Source: CAYMST01 sp964393115
Lineage (GTDB): Bacteria; Bacteroidota; Bacteroidia; Cytophagales; Cyclobacteriaceae
DNA length: 23,161 nt
Direction: 5' to 3'
Assembly (NCBI GenBank): GCA_964393115.1
Contig: CAYMST010000049.1
Location: 1 to 23,161, forward strand
Under the pieces are notes generated by a model, which worked only from the letters and a program-made list of their open reading frames with translations, was not told where the DNA came from and did not search any database. The position numbers were made by a program, and so were the translations under genes. This document shows positions 15,538-22,172 of the stretch, one piece after another. Numbering within the stretch: the first letter of the stretch is position 1; each line of letters starts with the position of its first letter.

Positions 15538-16152
15538 TTAATTGGTATTTTGATACGGTGTTCTAGTAAGGATACTTCTTCCCAAGGTAACTTCATCAGT
15601 GTATTCTAATTCACCACCAATGGGTACCCCTCTTGCGATAGACGAAACTTTGAGATTATAGGAGGCTAATTTTTTGCTAATGTAGAAGGCAGTTGTATCA
15701 CCTTCCATTGTTGGGCTTAGCGCCAAGATTATTTCTGTTATCTCTCCTTCTGAGTTTTTTATTCGTTCTACCAGACTTTGTATGTGCAGATCATCTGGTC
15801 CGATTCCTTTGAGCGGAGCAATTATCCCTCCTAGCACGTGAAAGAGCCCATTGTACTGTCCAGTATTACGGATTGCAATGACATCAGGAGTGTCTTCAAC
15901 AATGCAGATTACGGACTGATCATTGGCAATATGATTGCACGTACAATCTGTGGTGTCCGATAAAATATGACAGGTTTGACAATACTTACTCTCCGTTCGT
16001 AGTTTTATAAGTGCTTCAGAAAGATTGGCGGTTTGATTTTTATCTTGCTTTAATAAGTAAAGAGCTAGTCTTAAAGCCGTTTTTTTGCCTATTCCAGGGA
16101 GTTTGGATATCTCACCAACGGCTTCTTCAATTAACTTCGAAGGGTATTCCAT
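15538..16152 (-). CDS. recR: Recombination mediator RecR
   Basis: RecR works with RecO (and RecF) to load RecA on SSB-coated single-stranded gaps. A helix-hairpin-helix region lies at residues 8-33 (ISKLPGIGKKTALRLALYLL). The zinc motif has C58, C61, C70 and C72; the last pair is spaced C-x-C rather than the usual C-x2-C. The Toprim domain starts at VICIVEDTPDV (81-91) and contains GGIIAPLKGIGPDDLHI. The C-terminal Walker-like region includes RGVPIGGELEYTDEVTL. Length (204) is normal. The ATG directly follows the clpS stop codon (TAAATG), indicating translational coupling in a clpS-recR unit. Confidence 0.97.
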   Translation of the reverse strand: MEYPSKLIEEAVGEISKLPGIGKKTALRLALYLLKQDKNQTANLSEALIKLRTESKYCQTCHILSDTTDCTCNHIANDQSVICIVEDTPDVIAIRNTGQYNGLFHVLGGIIAPLKGIGPDDLHIQSLVERIKNSEGEITEIILALSPTMEGDTTAFYISKKLASYNLKVSSIARGVPIGGELEYTDEVTLGRSILTRTPYQNTN

Positions 16153-16449
16153 TTAGTGAATGGCAGCACTAATTCCAGCTTCCAATATAGCACGTTTCAT
16201 CGGTTGAAGTATATCAAACGCTCCTTTCTTCACAGTACATTTACCCACATGATGTATTAGGTGAGTACATTGTTCGGCTTGTAAAGCGCTATGCTTGCAA
16301 ACACGCATTAATGTTTCTATGACATGATCGAAAGTATTATAGTCGTCATTAAACACCACAAGGTCATGACTATCAATTAAAACACTACTTTCCTGATCAG
16401 CAGTTTGAACTTCTTCAAGTATATCGAGGGCTTTTTGTACTACCGACAT
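16153..16449 (-). CDS. clpS: Clp protease adaptor ClpS
   Basis: A 98-residue adaptor that binds N-degron substrates and hands them to the Hsp100 unfoldase of the Clp protease. The core motif is VVFNDDYNTFDHVIETL (about 51-67), with the acidic NDD residues that contact the N-terminal alpha-amino group. HHVGKCTVKKG (about 85-95 counted to the domain end region) is a variant of the usual hxxGxaxv segment. The first 45 residues form a variable extension. It is the first gene of a unit with recR (0-bp gap) and divergent from the symporter gene. The likely partner in this organism is ClpC, whose gene begins at 22173. Confidence 0.92.
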   Translation of the reverse strand: MSVVQKALDILEEVQTADQESSVLIDSHDLVVFNDDYNTFDHVIETLMRVCKHSALQAEQCTHLIHHVGKCTVKKGAFDILQPMKRAILEAGISAAIH

Positions 16450-16450
16450 T

Positions 16451-16481
16451 TAGAATTCTGATTTGATATCTTATAAATTTG
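16451..16481 (+). promoter_or_regulatory. Candidate promoter for the symporter gene
   Basis: TAAATTTG (16474-16481) matches the -7 box TAnnTTTG and would give a leader of about 30 nt before the ATG at 16518. The -33 part is weak (TTAG ending at 16453, 20 bp upstream). The box lies within the second copy of a 9-bp direct repeat (ATTTGATAT at 16461-16469 and 16477-16485). Confidence 0.4.
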
Positions 16482-16517
16482 ATATTCCAGATTACAAAAA
16501 TAGTTCAACATATTTAA

Positions 16518-17963
16518 ATGACTCCCTTAATTTCGATTAGTGTTGTTTTAGTTTATATCGGTCTCTTGGCACTAGTGTCAAAGTTTACGACTAGTAGTGG
16601 CTCTAATGAGGAGTTTTTTACTGCGGGAAGGTCCTCTCATTGGGCTTTGGTAGCATTTGGGATGATTGGTGCTTCACTTTCGGGGGTGACATTTGTTTCT
16701 GTGCCCGGTGAAGTGAAGAACTCATCCATGCATTACTTTCAAATGGTGCTTGGGTACTTCTTTGGGTACTTAGTCATTTCGAAAGTATTACTCCCAGTTT
16801 ACTATAAGCAGAAGATAGTCTCTATCTATGAGTATCTAAATGATCGATTCGGTCATAGTTCCTACAGGTCAGGGGCGGTTATTTTTTTGATCAGCAGACT
16901 TATCGGTGCCTCTTTTCGGTTGTTTTTAGTGGCCTCGGTCTTGCAGCTAACCATTTTTGATGCATATGGTATTCCTTTTTGGGTTTCAACATTCTTGTCC
17001 ATAGCTTTTATATGGGTTTACACCAGCAAAGGAGGAATTAAAACCATTGTTTGGACTGATACCTTGCAGACACTATTTATGTTGTTGTCCTTCATTATCA
17101 CTGCTATTATTCTTATCAGCCAACTGGATGAAATGCATACTAGTACCCCGAGCTTGATTAGTACAAGCAAACTGACAAAAGTATTTGACTTCGAATGGGG
17201 TAACCCTAAAAGTTTTTGGACCTATTTTACTTCGGGTATTTTTATCACCATTGTGATGACCGGGCTTGACCAAGATATGATGCAGAAGAATCTTACATGC
17301 AGGGATCTTTCTTCAGCACAAAAAAACATGTGGTGGTTCTCTATTGCCTTAGTGTTTGTAAATCTGTTTATTCTATACTTAGGAGTACTACTAAACGAGT
17401 ATGCTTCCCTCATGAATATTTCTGTGGCTAGAACCGATATGCTCTTTCCTACCATTGCTATTTCAAAGCTTGGTGTATTCGGCGGTATTGTGTTTTTACT
17501 GGGGATTACGGCTGCAGCCTATTCTAGTGCCGACTCTGCGTTAACATCCATGACTACTTCTTTTTGTGTAGACTTTCTAGGATTTGATATTGACAACGGA
17601 GCTAAGAACCAACGGTATTGGGTACATATTATGTTTTCGATTATGTTGTTTGTTACGATACTGCTATTTAATGTGTTAGCTGATCAAAGTGTTGTAGTAG
17701 CATTATTCAAAGCGGCGGGGTATACGTATGGTCCGTTACTAGGTCTTTTTGGCTTTGGAATATTTACGACTTGGCAAGTTCGAGATAGATTAGTGCCCTG
17801 GGTATGCGTTTTGTCTCCTCTAATGTCTTATTTGCTAAACCAGTACTCCGAGTTGCTCTTGAATGGCTACCGTTTTGGTTTTGAGATATTAATGGTTAAC
17901 GGAGTATTTACCTTTATTGGGTTGATGTTGATACGAAGTAAAAAAAGTGGTCCTATTCGTTAA
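16518..17963 (+). CDS. Sodium:solute symporter (SSS family)
   Basis: A 481-residue membrane transporter with about thirteen hydrophobic helices, as in the LeuT-fold SSS family (PutP, SGLT, sialic acid and panthothenate carriers). N-terminal features typical of the family are EEFFTAGRSSHWALVAFGMIG (with the conserved FxAGR) and a GxSLSGVTFVSVPG segment in TM1/2. ISRLIGASFRLFLVASVL and SKGGIKTIVWTDTLQTL (KGGIKTVxWTDxxQ) are highly diagnostic. GITAAAYSSADSALTSMTTS in the C-terminal half carries the serines expected to bind Na+. The substrate cannot be told from sequence; nearby genes give no clue. It is a single-gene unit, divergent from clpS. Confidence 0.95.
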   Translation: MTPLISISVVLVYIGLLALVSKFTTSSGSNEEFFTAGRSSHWALVAFGMIGASLSGVTFVSVPGEVKNSSMHYFQMVLGYFFGYLVISKVLLPVYYKQKIVSIYEYLNDRFGHSSYRSGAVIFLISRLIGASFRLFLVASVLQLTIFDAYGIPFWVSTFLSIAFIWVYTSKGGIKTIVWTDTLQTLFMLLSFIITAIILISQLDEMHTSTPSLISTSKLTKVFDFEWGNPKSFWTYFTSGIFITIVMTGLDQDMMQKNLTCRDLSSAQKNMWWFSIALVFVNLFILYLGVLLNEYASLMNISVARTDMLFPTIAISKLGVFGGIVFLLGITAAAYSSADSALTSMTTSFCVDFLGFDIDNGAKNQRYWVHIMFSIMLFVTILLFNVLADQSVVVALFKAAGYTYGPLLGLFGFGIFTTWQVRDRLVPWVCVLSPLMSYLLNQYSELLLNGYRFGFEILMVNGVFTFIGLMLIRSKKSGPIR

Positions 17964-17968
17964 GATAT

Positions 17969-17987
17969 ACTCTCATGATAGGAGAGT
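17969..17987 (+). terminator. Weak stem-loop after the symporter gene
   Basis: ACTCTC (17969-17974) pairs with GAGAGT (17982-17987) around a 7-nt loop, six bases after the symporter stop. There is no T-tract, so termination efficiency as an intrinsic terminator is doubtful. Confidence 0.25.
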
Positions 17988-18056
17988 TGTGACTCTACAA
18001 GATATCAGATGGTCCAATACTTGGAGTACCGTTTCAAATCCGATGGTTGCGTAAAG

Positions 18057-18230
18057 TCATCGGTTTCTTCTAAAGCGTGCAATTAAGGAAAAGTACAACA
18101 AAAAAGCCATTCCTACGGTAAGTACCAGTATTTTCCAGTTGGCTTCGCCTTGCTGATAAGTTTTAATGAAATAGTTTGCTCCAAAAAAAGTAACTGCAAT
18201 CGCGAGAGCAGTAGCTATCCATCTTTTCAT
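18057..18230 (-). CDS. 57-residue two-TM membrane micro-protein
   Basis: A small open frame from the ATG at 18230 to TGA at 18057-18059. The product begins MKRWIATALAIAVTFFGANY, with TM1 about 4-22, then a short polar stretch (KTYQQGEANWK), TM2 about 34-50, and a basic tail RFRRNR. Regular spacing of two helices, positive ends and a tryptophan at each membrane border make a real gene likely. I do not recognise the family. It starts 24 bp after the stop of the CI-like regulator and is probably co-transcribed with it. It is convergent with the symporter gene. Confidence 0.6.
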   Translation of the reverse strand: MKRWIATALAIAVTFFGANYFIKTYQQGEANWKILVLTVGMAFLLYFSLIARFRRNR

Positions 18231-18254
18231 ACTCGAGTATTAATGCTTTCAAAT

Positions 18255-18686
18255 TTAAGTGTTCTTGTTTTGAGTTTCGTAGAGCTCAATTATTTTATCT
18301 TTTTGTGTCAAAATCTCTGTGAGCAGTACTATTACCTCTGATTTTATTTCTGCGATTACTTCCAGAGTGCTTGGTGATTCTTTAGCTAGTGAACGAAGTA
18401 GTTCGTTGAGTTTGTTTCCAGGGATAACGTCCGAAGTGCTGAACTGCTGGTCTGGTAAGTCTTTTTTGAACATCTGCCCTTCACCGGTGAAAAACCAGTC
18501 AATATTAATTTCTGGAAATATATGGAATAGGGTAAATAACTTGTCAGAGGAGATGTTGCCCGACTTAAGTGATTTGTCTAGATAACCATTTGACCAGCCT
18601 AGCTTCTTTTCGAATCCAGAATTGTTAAGACCACTATGTGCAACAATCTTTGCTAGATTCAAGCTAAGTGTTTTTTTATTGTCCAT
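18255..18686 (-). CDS. CI-repressor-like helix-turn-helix protein
   Basis: A 143-residue putative DNA-binding protein. Residues 8-58 look like a lambda-repressor-type HTH of the divergent Bacteroidota kind (LNLAKIVAHSGLNNSGFEKKLG, with the second helix around SNGYLDKSLKSG). NIDWFFTGEGQMF (61-73) is the hallmark that follows the HTH in Bacteroidota phage-repressor-like XRE proteins (usually NxxWLLTGEGxM). The C-terminus (about 90-140) is helical and heptad-like, suitable for dimerisation; there is no peptidase domain. It lies just after the tRNA-Ser terminator; a TATTTTTG box (18718-18725) in the terminator T-tract could be its -7 element. Target genes are unknown. Confidence 0.8.
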   Translation of the reverse strand: MDNKKTLSLNLAKIVAHSGLNNSGFEKKLGWSNGYLDKSLKSGNISSDKLFTLFHIFPEINIDWFFTGEGQMFKKDLPDQQFSTSDVIPGNKLNELLRSLAKESPSTLEVIAEIKSEVIVLLTEILTQKDKIIELYETQNKNT

Positions 18687-18718
18687 TAACGATCTTGGGT
18701 TTAAGCAGGTGGTTTACC

Positions 18719-18751
18719 AAAAATAAAAAAAGCTCCTGTATCAGGAGCTTT
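18719..18751 (-). terminator. Rho-independent terminator of tRNA-Ser
   Basis: On the minus strand a 10-bp perfect stem (AAAGCTCCTG / CAGGAGCTTT, 18742-18751 and 18729-18738) with a 3-nt loop is followed by a long T-rich tract. It starts 8 bases after the tRNA 3-prime end. This is the clearest intrinsic terminator in the window. Confidence 0.85.
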
Positions 18752-18759
18752 CTATTTCG

Positions 18760-18844
18760 CAGAGGGTGAGGGATTCGAACCCCCGGAGCCGTGAAGCTCA
18801 ACGGTTTTCAAGACCGCCACAATCGACCACTCTGTCAACCCTCT
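18760..18844 (-). tRNA. tRNA-Ser (anticodon TGA)
   Basis: An 85-nt class II tRNA. The acceptor stem pairs AGAGGGT (18838-18844) with ACCCTCT (18761-18767); the discriminator is G and CCA is not encoded. The D stem is ACA/TGT with GAGTGGTCGA in the loop region. The anticodon arm is GCGGT-CTTGAAA-ACCGT, giving TGA at 18808-18810, which reads UCN serine codons. A long variable arm (GAGC-TTCACG-GCTC) confirms serine. The T arm has GGGGG-TTCGAAT-CCCTC. A strong promoter lies upstream and a strong terminator downstream, so it is a single-gene unit. Confidence 0.95.
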
Positions 18845-18870
18845 AGGTATGGTCTGTATTTTTGGGAAGG

Positions 18871-18900
18871 CAAAATTAGAAGTATTTTTTTATTTACCAA
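18871..18900 (-). promoter_or_regulatory. Bacteroidota-type promoter of tRNA-Ser
   Basis: On the minus strand TTG (18898-18900) is followed after 19 bp by TAATTTTG (18871-18878), a full match to TTG-N19-TAnnTTTG. The transcript would start near 18864, about 20 nt before the mature tRNA 5-prime end. This is the best promoter in the window and supports the phylum assignment. Confidence 0.7.
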
Positions 18901-19035
18901 CTCGATTCAATCTTTTTTTATTTTTCTGTTCTCACTTTCGACCGAAATTTCAGCGGAATCAACGAATTAGCCCTGCTGAATAATGTTGTTTTCATTTTTT
19001 TAACTACTTTTCTCTCATAAATAAACTTAGTAAAC

Positions 19036-19275
19036 ATGTACGACGAAACAATTGAACTGTTGTCGAAGCTTGCGGATACGGAAAATTTCATTGTGCATAT
19101 AAAAGAATCTGATAAATACGCTGTTGATGTAAATGAGGTAAGGGAGCCCATTGCTCCTGATATATTTGATCACGCATTAGGAAATAAATTGATAAAGAAA
19201 CTTGCAGACCTAGAAGACGAAGACTTTTATGTTATTTCTGACAGAGGAAAAGAGTACTTAGCTGCTGCTAGGTGA
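19036..19275 (+). CDS. Small acidic protein of unknown function
   Basis: A 79-residue protein I do not recognise. It is acidic and mostly helical in appearance, with no signal peptide or TM segment. The C-terminus (FYVISDRGKEYLAA) looks like the wing and last strand of a winged-helix fold (compare the YxLTxxGxxyL endings of such domains), but the protein seems too short for a full DNA-binding domain. It is preceded by a 190-bp gap that holds the tRNA-Ser promoter and no clear promoter for this gene. Its stop overlaps that of the convergent thioesterase gene by 8 bp. Even codon use and absence of internal low-complexity suggest that it is a real gene. Confidence 0.65.
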   Translation: MYDETIELLSKLADTENFIVHIKESDKYAVDVNEVREPIAPDIFDHALGNKLIKKLADLEDEDFYVISDRGKEYLAAAR

Positions 19276-19675
19276 AATATGGGTTTAATAGCTTTTGCAT
19301 CACCTCTGGCATTCTACAGGGTTTAAGATTGTCCTTCCTCAAAAACACTAACTTCGTCTCCCCAATATGAATGAGCGTTTTCTCCTCATTGAATATCTCA
19401 TAGAAAAATATGATTTTTAAAGTAGGCATTTCCTTAATGGTTACTTTAATGGTAAGAAGATCATCATATAGTGCAGGATGTAAGAACTTACTGTAATTCT
19501 CTAGCACTGGTAGGAGAACACCCATTTCTTCGAGCTTCTTGTAAGAAAATCCAAGGTTGCGGATAGCTTCTACTCTGGCTACCTCAAAATACGTCGCATA
19601 TTGTCCGTAATACACAAAACCCATTTGATCGGTTTCAGCATAACGTACTCGAATGTTAATATTGGTTTGGTACAT
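19268..19675 (-). CDS. Acyl-CoA thioesterase, YbgC/4HBT family
   Basis: A 135-residue single hot-dog domain thioesterase. From the ATG at 19675 it begins MYQTNINIRVRYAETDQMGF, matching the family start RVRYxETDxxGxVyyxxY, with catalytic D16. YFEVARVEAIRNLG (29-42) is the central helix motif. A longer frame back to 19744 would overlap mltG by 65 bp and add 23 residues without similarity, so I use 19675, four bases after the mltG stop (translational coupling). Substrate is unknown; YbgC relatives act on short- or long-chain acyl-CoA and associate with the envelope Tol-Pal system in other phyla. Confidence 0.9.
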   Translation of the reverse strand: MYQTNINIRVRYAETDQMGFVYYGQYATYFEVARVEAIRNLGFSYKKLEEMGVLLPVLENYSKFLHPALYDDLLTIKVTIKEMPTLKIIFFYEIFNEEKTLIHIGETKLVFLRKDNLKPCRMPEVMQKLLNPYFT

Positions 19676-19679
19676 AGAA

Positions 19680-20714
19680 CTACCTGTAAAGTTTTGCTTT
19701 GTTAAGTGCTCGCTGGTATCGCGAGGCATTTTTGTTATGTTCAACTAATGTTTTTGCGAAATTATGGTACCCCGAAAAATCTTCCTTTGCGCACATATAC
19801 AGGTATCTGTGTTGCTCGTAATGCAAAACAGCGTCTATAGCATGAATGGATGGAAGGCAAATAGGACCTGGAGGTAAGCCTTCATAGAGGTAGGTGTTAT
19901 ATGGGGATTTTATGGTCTTATGTTTATTCAAAACTCTTCGGATCGAAAAGTCTCCAATAGCGAATACTAAGGTCGGGTCACTATCTAGTTTATATCTTCT
20001 TTTTAATCTGTTGATGTATAGCCCTGCAATGGTTTTATGTTCGGCTTTATGTACCATCTGTTCTGCTTGCACAATTGACGCTAGTGTACTTATCTCTTGC
20101 AAACTAAGTCCAAGAGCCTGTGCTGACATTACTCGTTCGTCGTTCCAGAATTTCTTGTACTCCTTGCTCATTTTGTAAATGAGCTCTTGAGCAGAGGTGT
20201 TCCAATACACTTCATAGGTATTAGGTATGAACATGGAAATTATGGTTTCTCTTGAAAAGCCCAAGGTCATAATAAGACTGTCAGAAAGAGCGGTTAGAAA
20301 ATCTTCTGGTTTGATTTCAATGTTAGTAGTGATTTTCTTAGCAAGCTGATCTAGTGTGCGAATACTGTTGTATGTAATCTTGACCGGTGTCTGTGCTCCA
20401 CTTCGCAATAGCCGGATCGCTTCTGGATTGGTCATATCTGGTGTCAAGAGGAATCTTCCCGGTTTAATATTTTGATCATACTTCATTAGTTTGGCCATCA
20501 TGCCAAAAGAAGGTAAATCATTCACTATCTTTTGATCGCTCATTAGTTTAAGCAGCTGTTTATAAGTGGTTCCTGATGGTATTTGTAGAAATCGCTTTTC
20601 TTTGTCGACCAATACATTGGGAGTAGTAATCGTTTGAAAGAAATAAAAGCCCAAGGAACTAAGGATGGTGGTGCTGATGACAATGAGAACAGCAATACGA
20701 TTCTTTTTTTTCAT
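19680..20714 (-). CDS. mltG: Endolytic murein transglycosylase MltG
   Basis: Inner-membrane lytic transglycosylase that cleaves nascent glycan strands and so helps set their length. A single N-terminal TM (about 7-27) anchors it. A LysM-like region (IPSGTTYKQLLKLMSDQ, about 45-61) precedes the YceG domain. The catalytic glutamate is E218 in LASIVQAEQ, where the Gram-negative form reads ASIVEKE. Other conserved pieces are FIPNTYEVYW (162-171), AGLYINRLKRRYKLDSDPT (230-248), SPYNTYLYEGLPPGPI (270-285) and YHNFAKTLVEHN near the C-terminus. Length (344) is normal. It is the first gene of a unit with the thioesterase and divergent from the YciO-like gene (75-bp gap). Confidence 0.95.
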   Translation of the reverse strand: MKKKNRIAVLIVISTTILSSLGFYFFQTITTPNVLVDKEKRFLQIPSGTTYKQLLKLMSDQKIVNDLPSFGMMAKLMKYDQNIKPGRFLLTPDMTNPEAIRLLRSGAQTPVKITYNSIRTLDQLAKKITTNIEIKPEDFLTALSDSLIMTLGFSRETIISMFIPNTYEVYWNTSAQELIYKMSKEYKKFWNDERVMSAQALGLSLQEISTLASIVQAEQMVHKAEHKTIAGLYINRLKRRYKLDSDPTLVFAIGDFSIRRVLNKHKTIKSPYNTYLYEGLPPGPICLPSIHAIDAVLHYEQHRYLYMCAKEDFSGYHNFAKTLVEHNKNASRYQRALNKAKLYR

Positions 20715-20763
20715 TTAAACTTGTTTGATCCAAGGCAAAATAATTGAAAAAAAATGTCATGTG

Positions 20764-20785
20764 TTGAAGTTCAATAAATTATTGA
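20764..20785. promoter_or_regulatory. Overlapping palindromes before the YciO-like gene
   Basis: TCAATAA-A-TTATTGA (20771-20785) is a perfect 15-base palindrome ending four bases before the ATG at 20790. It overlaps TTGAA-G-TTCAA (20764-20774). The pair lies in the 75-bp divergent region shared with mltG and could be an operator; it may also fold in the leader RNA. No regulator is known. Confidence 0.4.
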
Positions 20786-20789
20786 CCCT

Positions 20790-21419
20790 ATGAAAACTGA
20801 CTTGTTAAAGATTTATCCCGAAAACCCGGAGTTTTCGAAAATCCAGCGTGTGGTAAAAAGTTTGAAGAATGGCGGGTTAGTTATTTACCCAACAGACACG
20901 GTATATGGTTTGGGATGTGATATTACCAATAATAAGGCTATTGAGAAACTGGCGCGATTGAAAAATATCAAAGGTAAGAAGTATAACCTGTCATTTATTT
21001 GTTATGACCTGAGTCATATTTCCTCTTATACTAAGGGATTATCAAATAATATGTTCAAGTTGATGAAAAAGGCATTGCCCGGTCCTTTTACCTTTATTTT
21101 GAATGCCAACTCAAGTGTTCCCAAGCTACTAAATACCAGCAAGAAAACTATTGGTATCCGCGTTCCGGATAATGCTATTCCAAGAGAAATCGTCAATGAA
21201 CTAGGAAATCCTATTATTACCACCTCAATAAAAGACGAAGACGAAGTCTTAGAGTATAGTACAGATCCGGAGTTGATTTTTGAGAAGTTTGCGGGTAAGG
21301 TAGATATTGTGATTGATGGTGGGTATGGTGGTGTGGTGGCAAGTACCGTTTTAGACTGTACCGATGACGAAGTAGAGATTATAAGAGAAGGTAAAGGAGA
21401 TATTAATGAATTTATTTAA
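20790..21419 (+). CDS. YciO-like protein of the Sua5/YciO/YrdC family
   Basis: A 209-residue protein with the YrdC fold, the family of L-threonylcarbamoyladenylate synthase that begins t6A formation in tRNA. YPTDTVYGLGCDI (33-45) and TIGIRVPDNAI are clear family blocks. It is closer to YciO than to TsaC/Sua5: it starts with the YciO-like KIYPENPE and ends with EIIREGKGDI. In place of the TsaC motif KxRP...KGL it has LKNIKGKKYNLSF (57-69). TsaC activity is thus uncertain, and a separate tsaC may exist elsewhere. The following WbqC-like gene starts 5 bp downstream, so the two form a unit. Confidence 0.88.
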   Translation: MKTDLLKIYPENPEFSKIQRVVKSLKNGGLVIYPTDTVYGLGCDITNNKAIEKLARLKNIKGKKYNLSFICYDLSHISSYTKGLSNNMFKLMKKALPGPFTFILNANSSVPKLLNTSKKTIGIRVPDNAIPREIVNELGNPIITTSIKDEDEVLEYSTDPELIFEKFAGKVDIVIDGGYGGVVASTVLDCTDDEVEIIREGKGDINEFI

Positions 21420-21424
21420 TACCA

Positions 21425-22093
21425 GTGGAGAAGAACCGAGAAGAAAATGAAACAAATACATTACTCATAGAGTCCCATTGCTTCCCATGCTTGGAATATT
21501 TTACGGTTTTATCACAGCACAAAACTGTAACCATTGAAGCACATGAGCATTATGTGAAACAAACCTACCGAAATAGATATGCGCTCTTGGGAGCAAATCA
21601 AACGCAATGGTTGACTATCCCAGTAATTCATTCGGGAGGAAAAATGATCATGAAGGATGTCAGGATCGATTACTCCACAAAGTGGATTCAACAACATCTT
21701 CGCACGATACAAACAGCCTATGGTAAATCTCCGTTCTACGAGTTTTATATGGATATTTTTGATGAGATACTAACGAGGAGGGATGATTACCTTTTGGATA
21801 AGAACGTTGAGATACTGACAAAATGTCTTGATTTGCTTCAGATTAATGTTCAATTGACATATTCTGAAGGTTACTTAGATGTTGGGGTATGTAAGGAGAC
21901 GGACTTAAGGAATGAAATAAACCGGAAAAACACCTATGATTCTCGAGGGTTTTTTAGCGGAAGAGCCTATCAGCAGGTGTTTGGCAAAAACTTTGTTCCT
22001 AATCTCAGCGTTATTGATGTATTATGTTGTTTAGGTCCTGAAGCTGGAGCTTACATTAGGAAGTCAGTTTTGGCCGTGAACGACAACAAATAA
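21425..22093 (+). CDS. WbqC-like family protein
   Basis: A 222-residue cytoplasmic protein of the WbqC-like family, first noticed in O-antigen clusters but of unproven function. The family pattern is visible: an early ESHCFPCLEYF (usually YLPxxxyf), a block YRNRYALLGANQTQWLTIPV, and WIQQHLRTIQTAYGKSPFY, where a conserved helix and the Y-x-K-x-P-Y/F motif occur. The start is GTG at 21425; an in-frame stop lies at 21407 and no ATG is in frame between. It is translationally close to the YciO-like gene. In many Bacteroidota such genes stand near signal peptidase genes, which are not present here. Confidence 0.85.
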   Translation: MEKNREENETNTLLIESHCFPCLEYFTVLSQHKTVTIEAHEHYVKQTYRNRYALLGANQTQWLTIPVIHSGGKMIMKDVRIDYSTKWIQQHLRTIQTAYGKSPFYEFYMDIFDEILTRRDDYLLDKNVEILTKCLDLLQINVQLTYSEGYLDVGVCKETDLRNEINRKNTYDSRGFFSGRAYQQVFGKNFVPNLSVIDVLCCLGPEAGAYIRKSVLAVNDNK

Positions 22094-22095
22094 TC

Positions 22096-22145
22096 AATAA
22101 CAGAAATTTGGGAATTTATGGTAATAAATCGTGGATTCTGTTATT
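22096..22145 (+). terminator. Nested inverted repeat, possible terminator before clpC
   Basis: AATAACAGAA (22096-22105) pairs perfectly with TTCTGTTATT (22136-22145), separated by 30 nt. Within the loop ATTTAT (22114-22119) pairs with ATAAAT (22124-22129). The right arm runs into a short T-tract (TTATTTTT, 22141-22148). It starts two bases after the WbqC-like stop and ends 27 bases before clpC. It may terminate the upstream unit or act as a control structure in the clpC leader. Confidence 0.45.
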
Positions 22146-22172
22146 TTTACTGGATTGTGACATTTTGTTTTT

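Noticed and set aside
18760..18844. tRNA-Ser as the attachment site of an integrated element
   Set aside because: No integrase and no repeat of the tRNA 3-prime end were found in the window. Only a CI-like gene is nearby, which is too little.
19676..19744. Upstream extension of the thioesterase gene into mltG
   Set aside because: The extra 23 residues have no family similarity and would overlap mltG by 65 bp; the internal ATG matches the family start.
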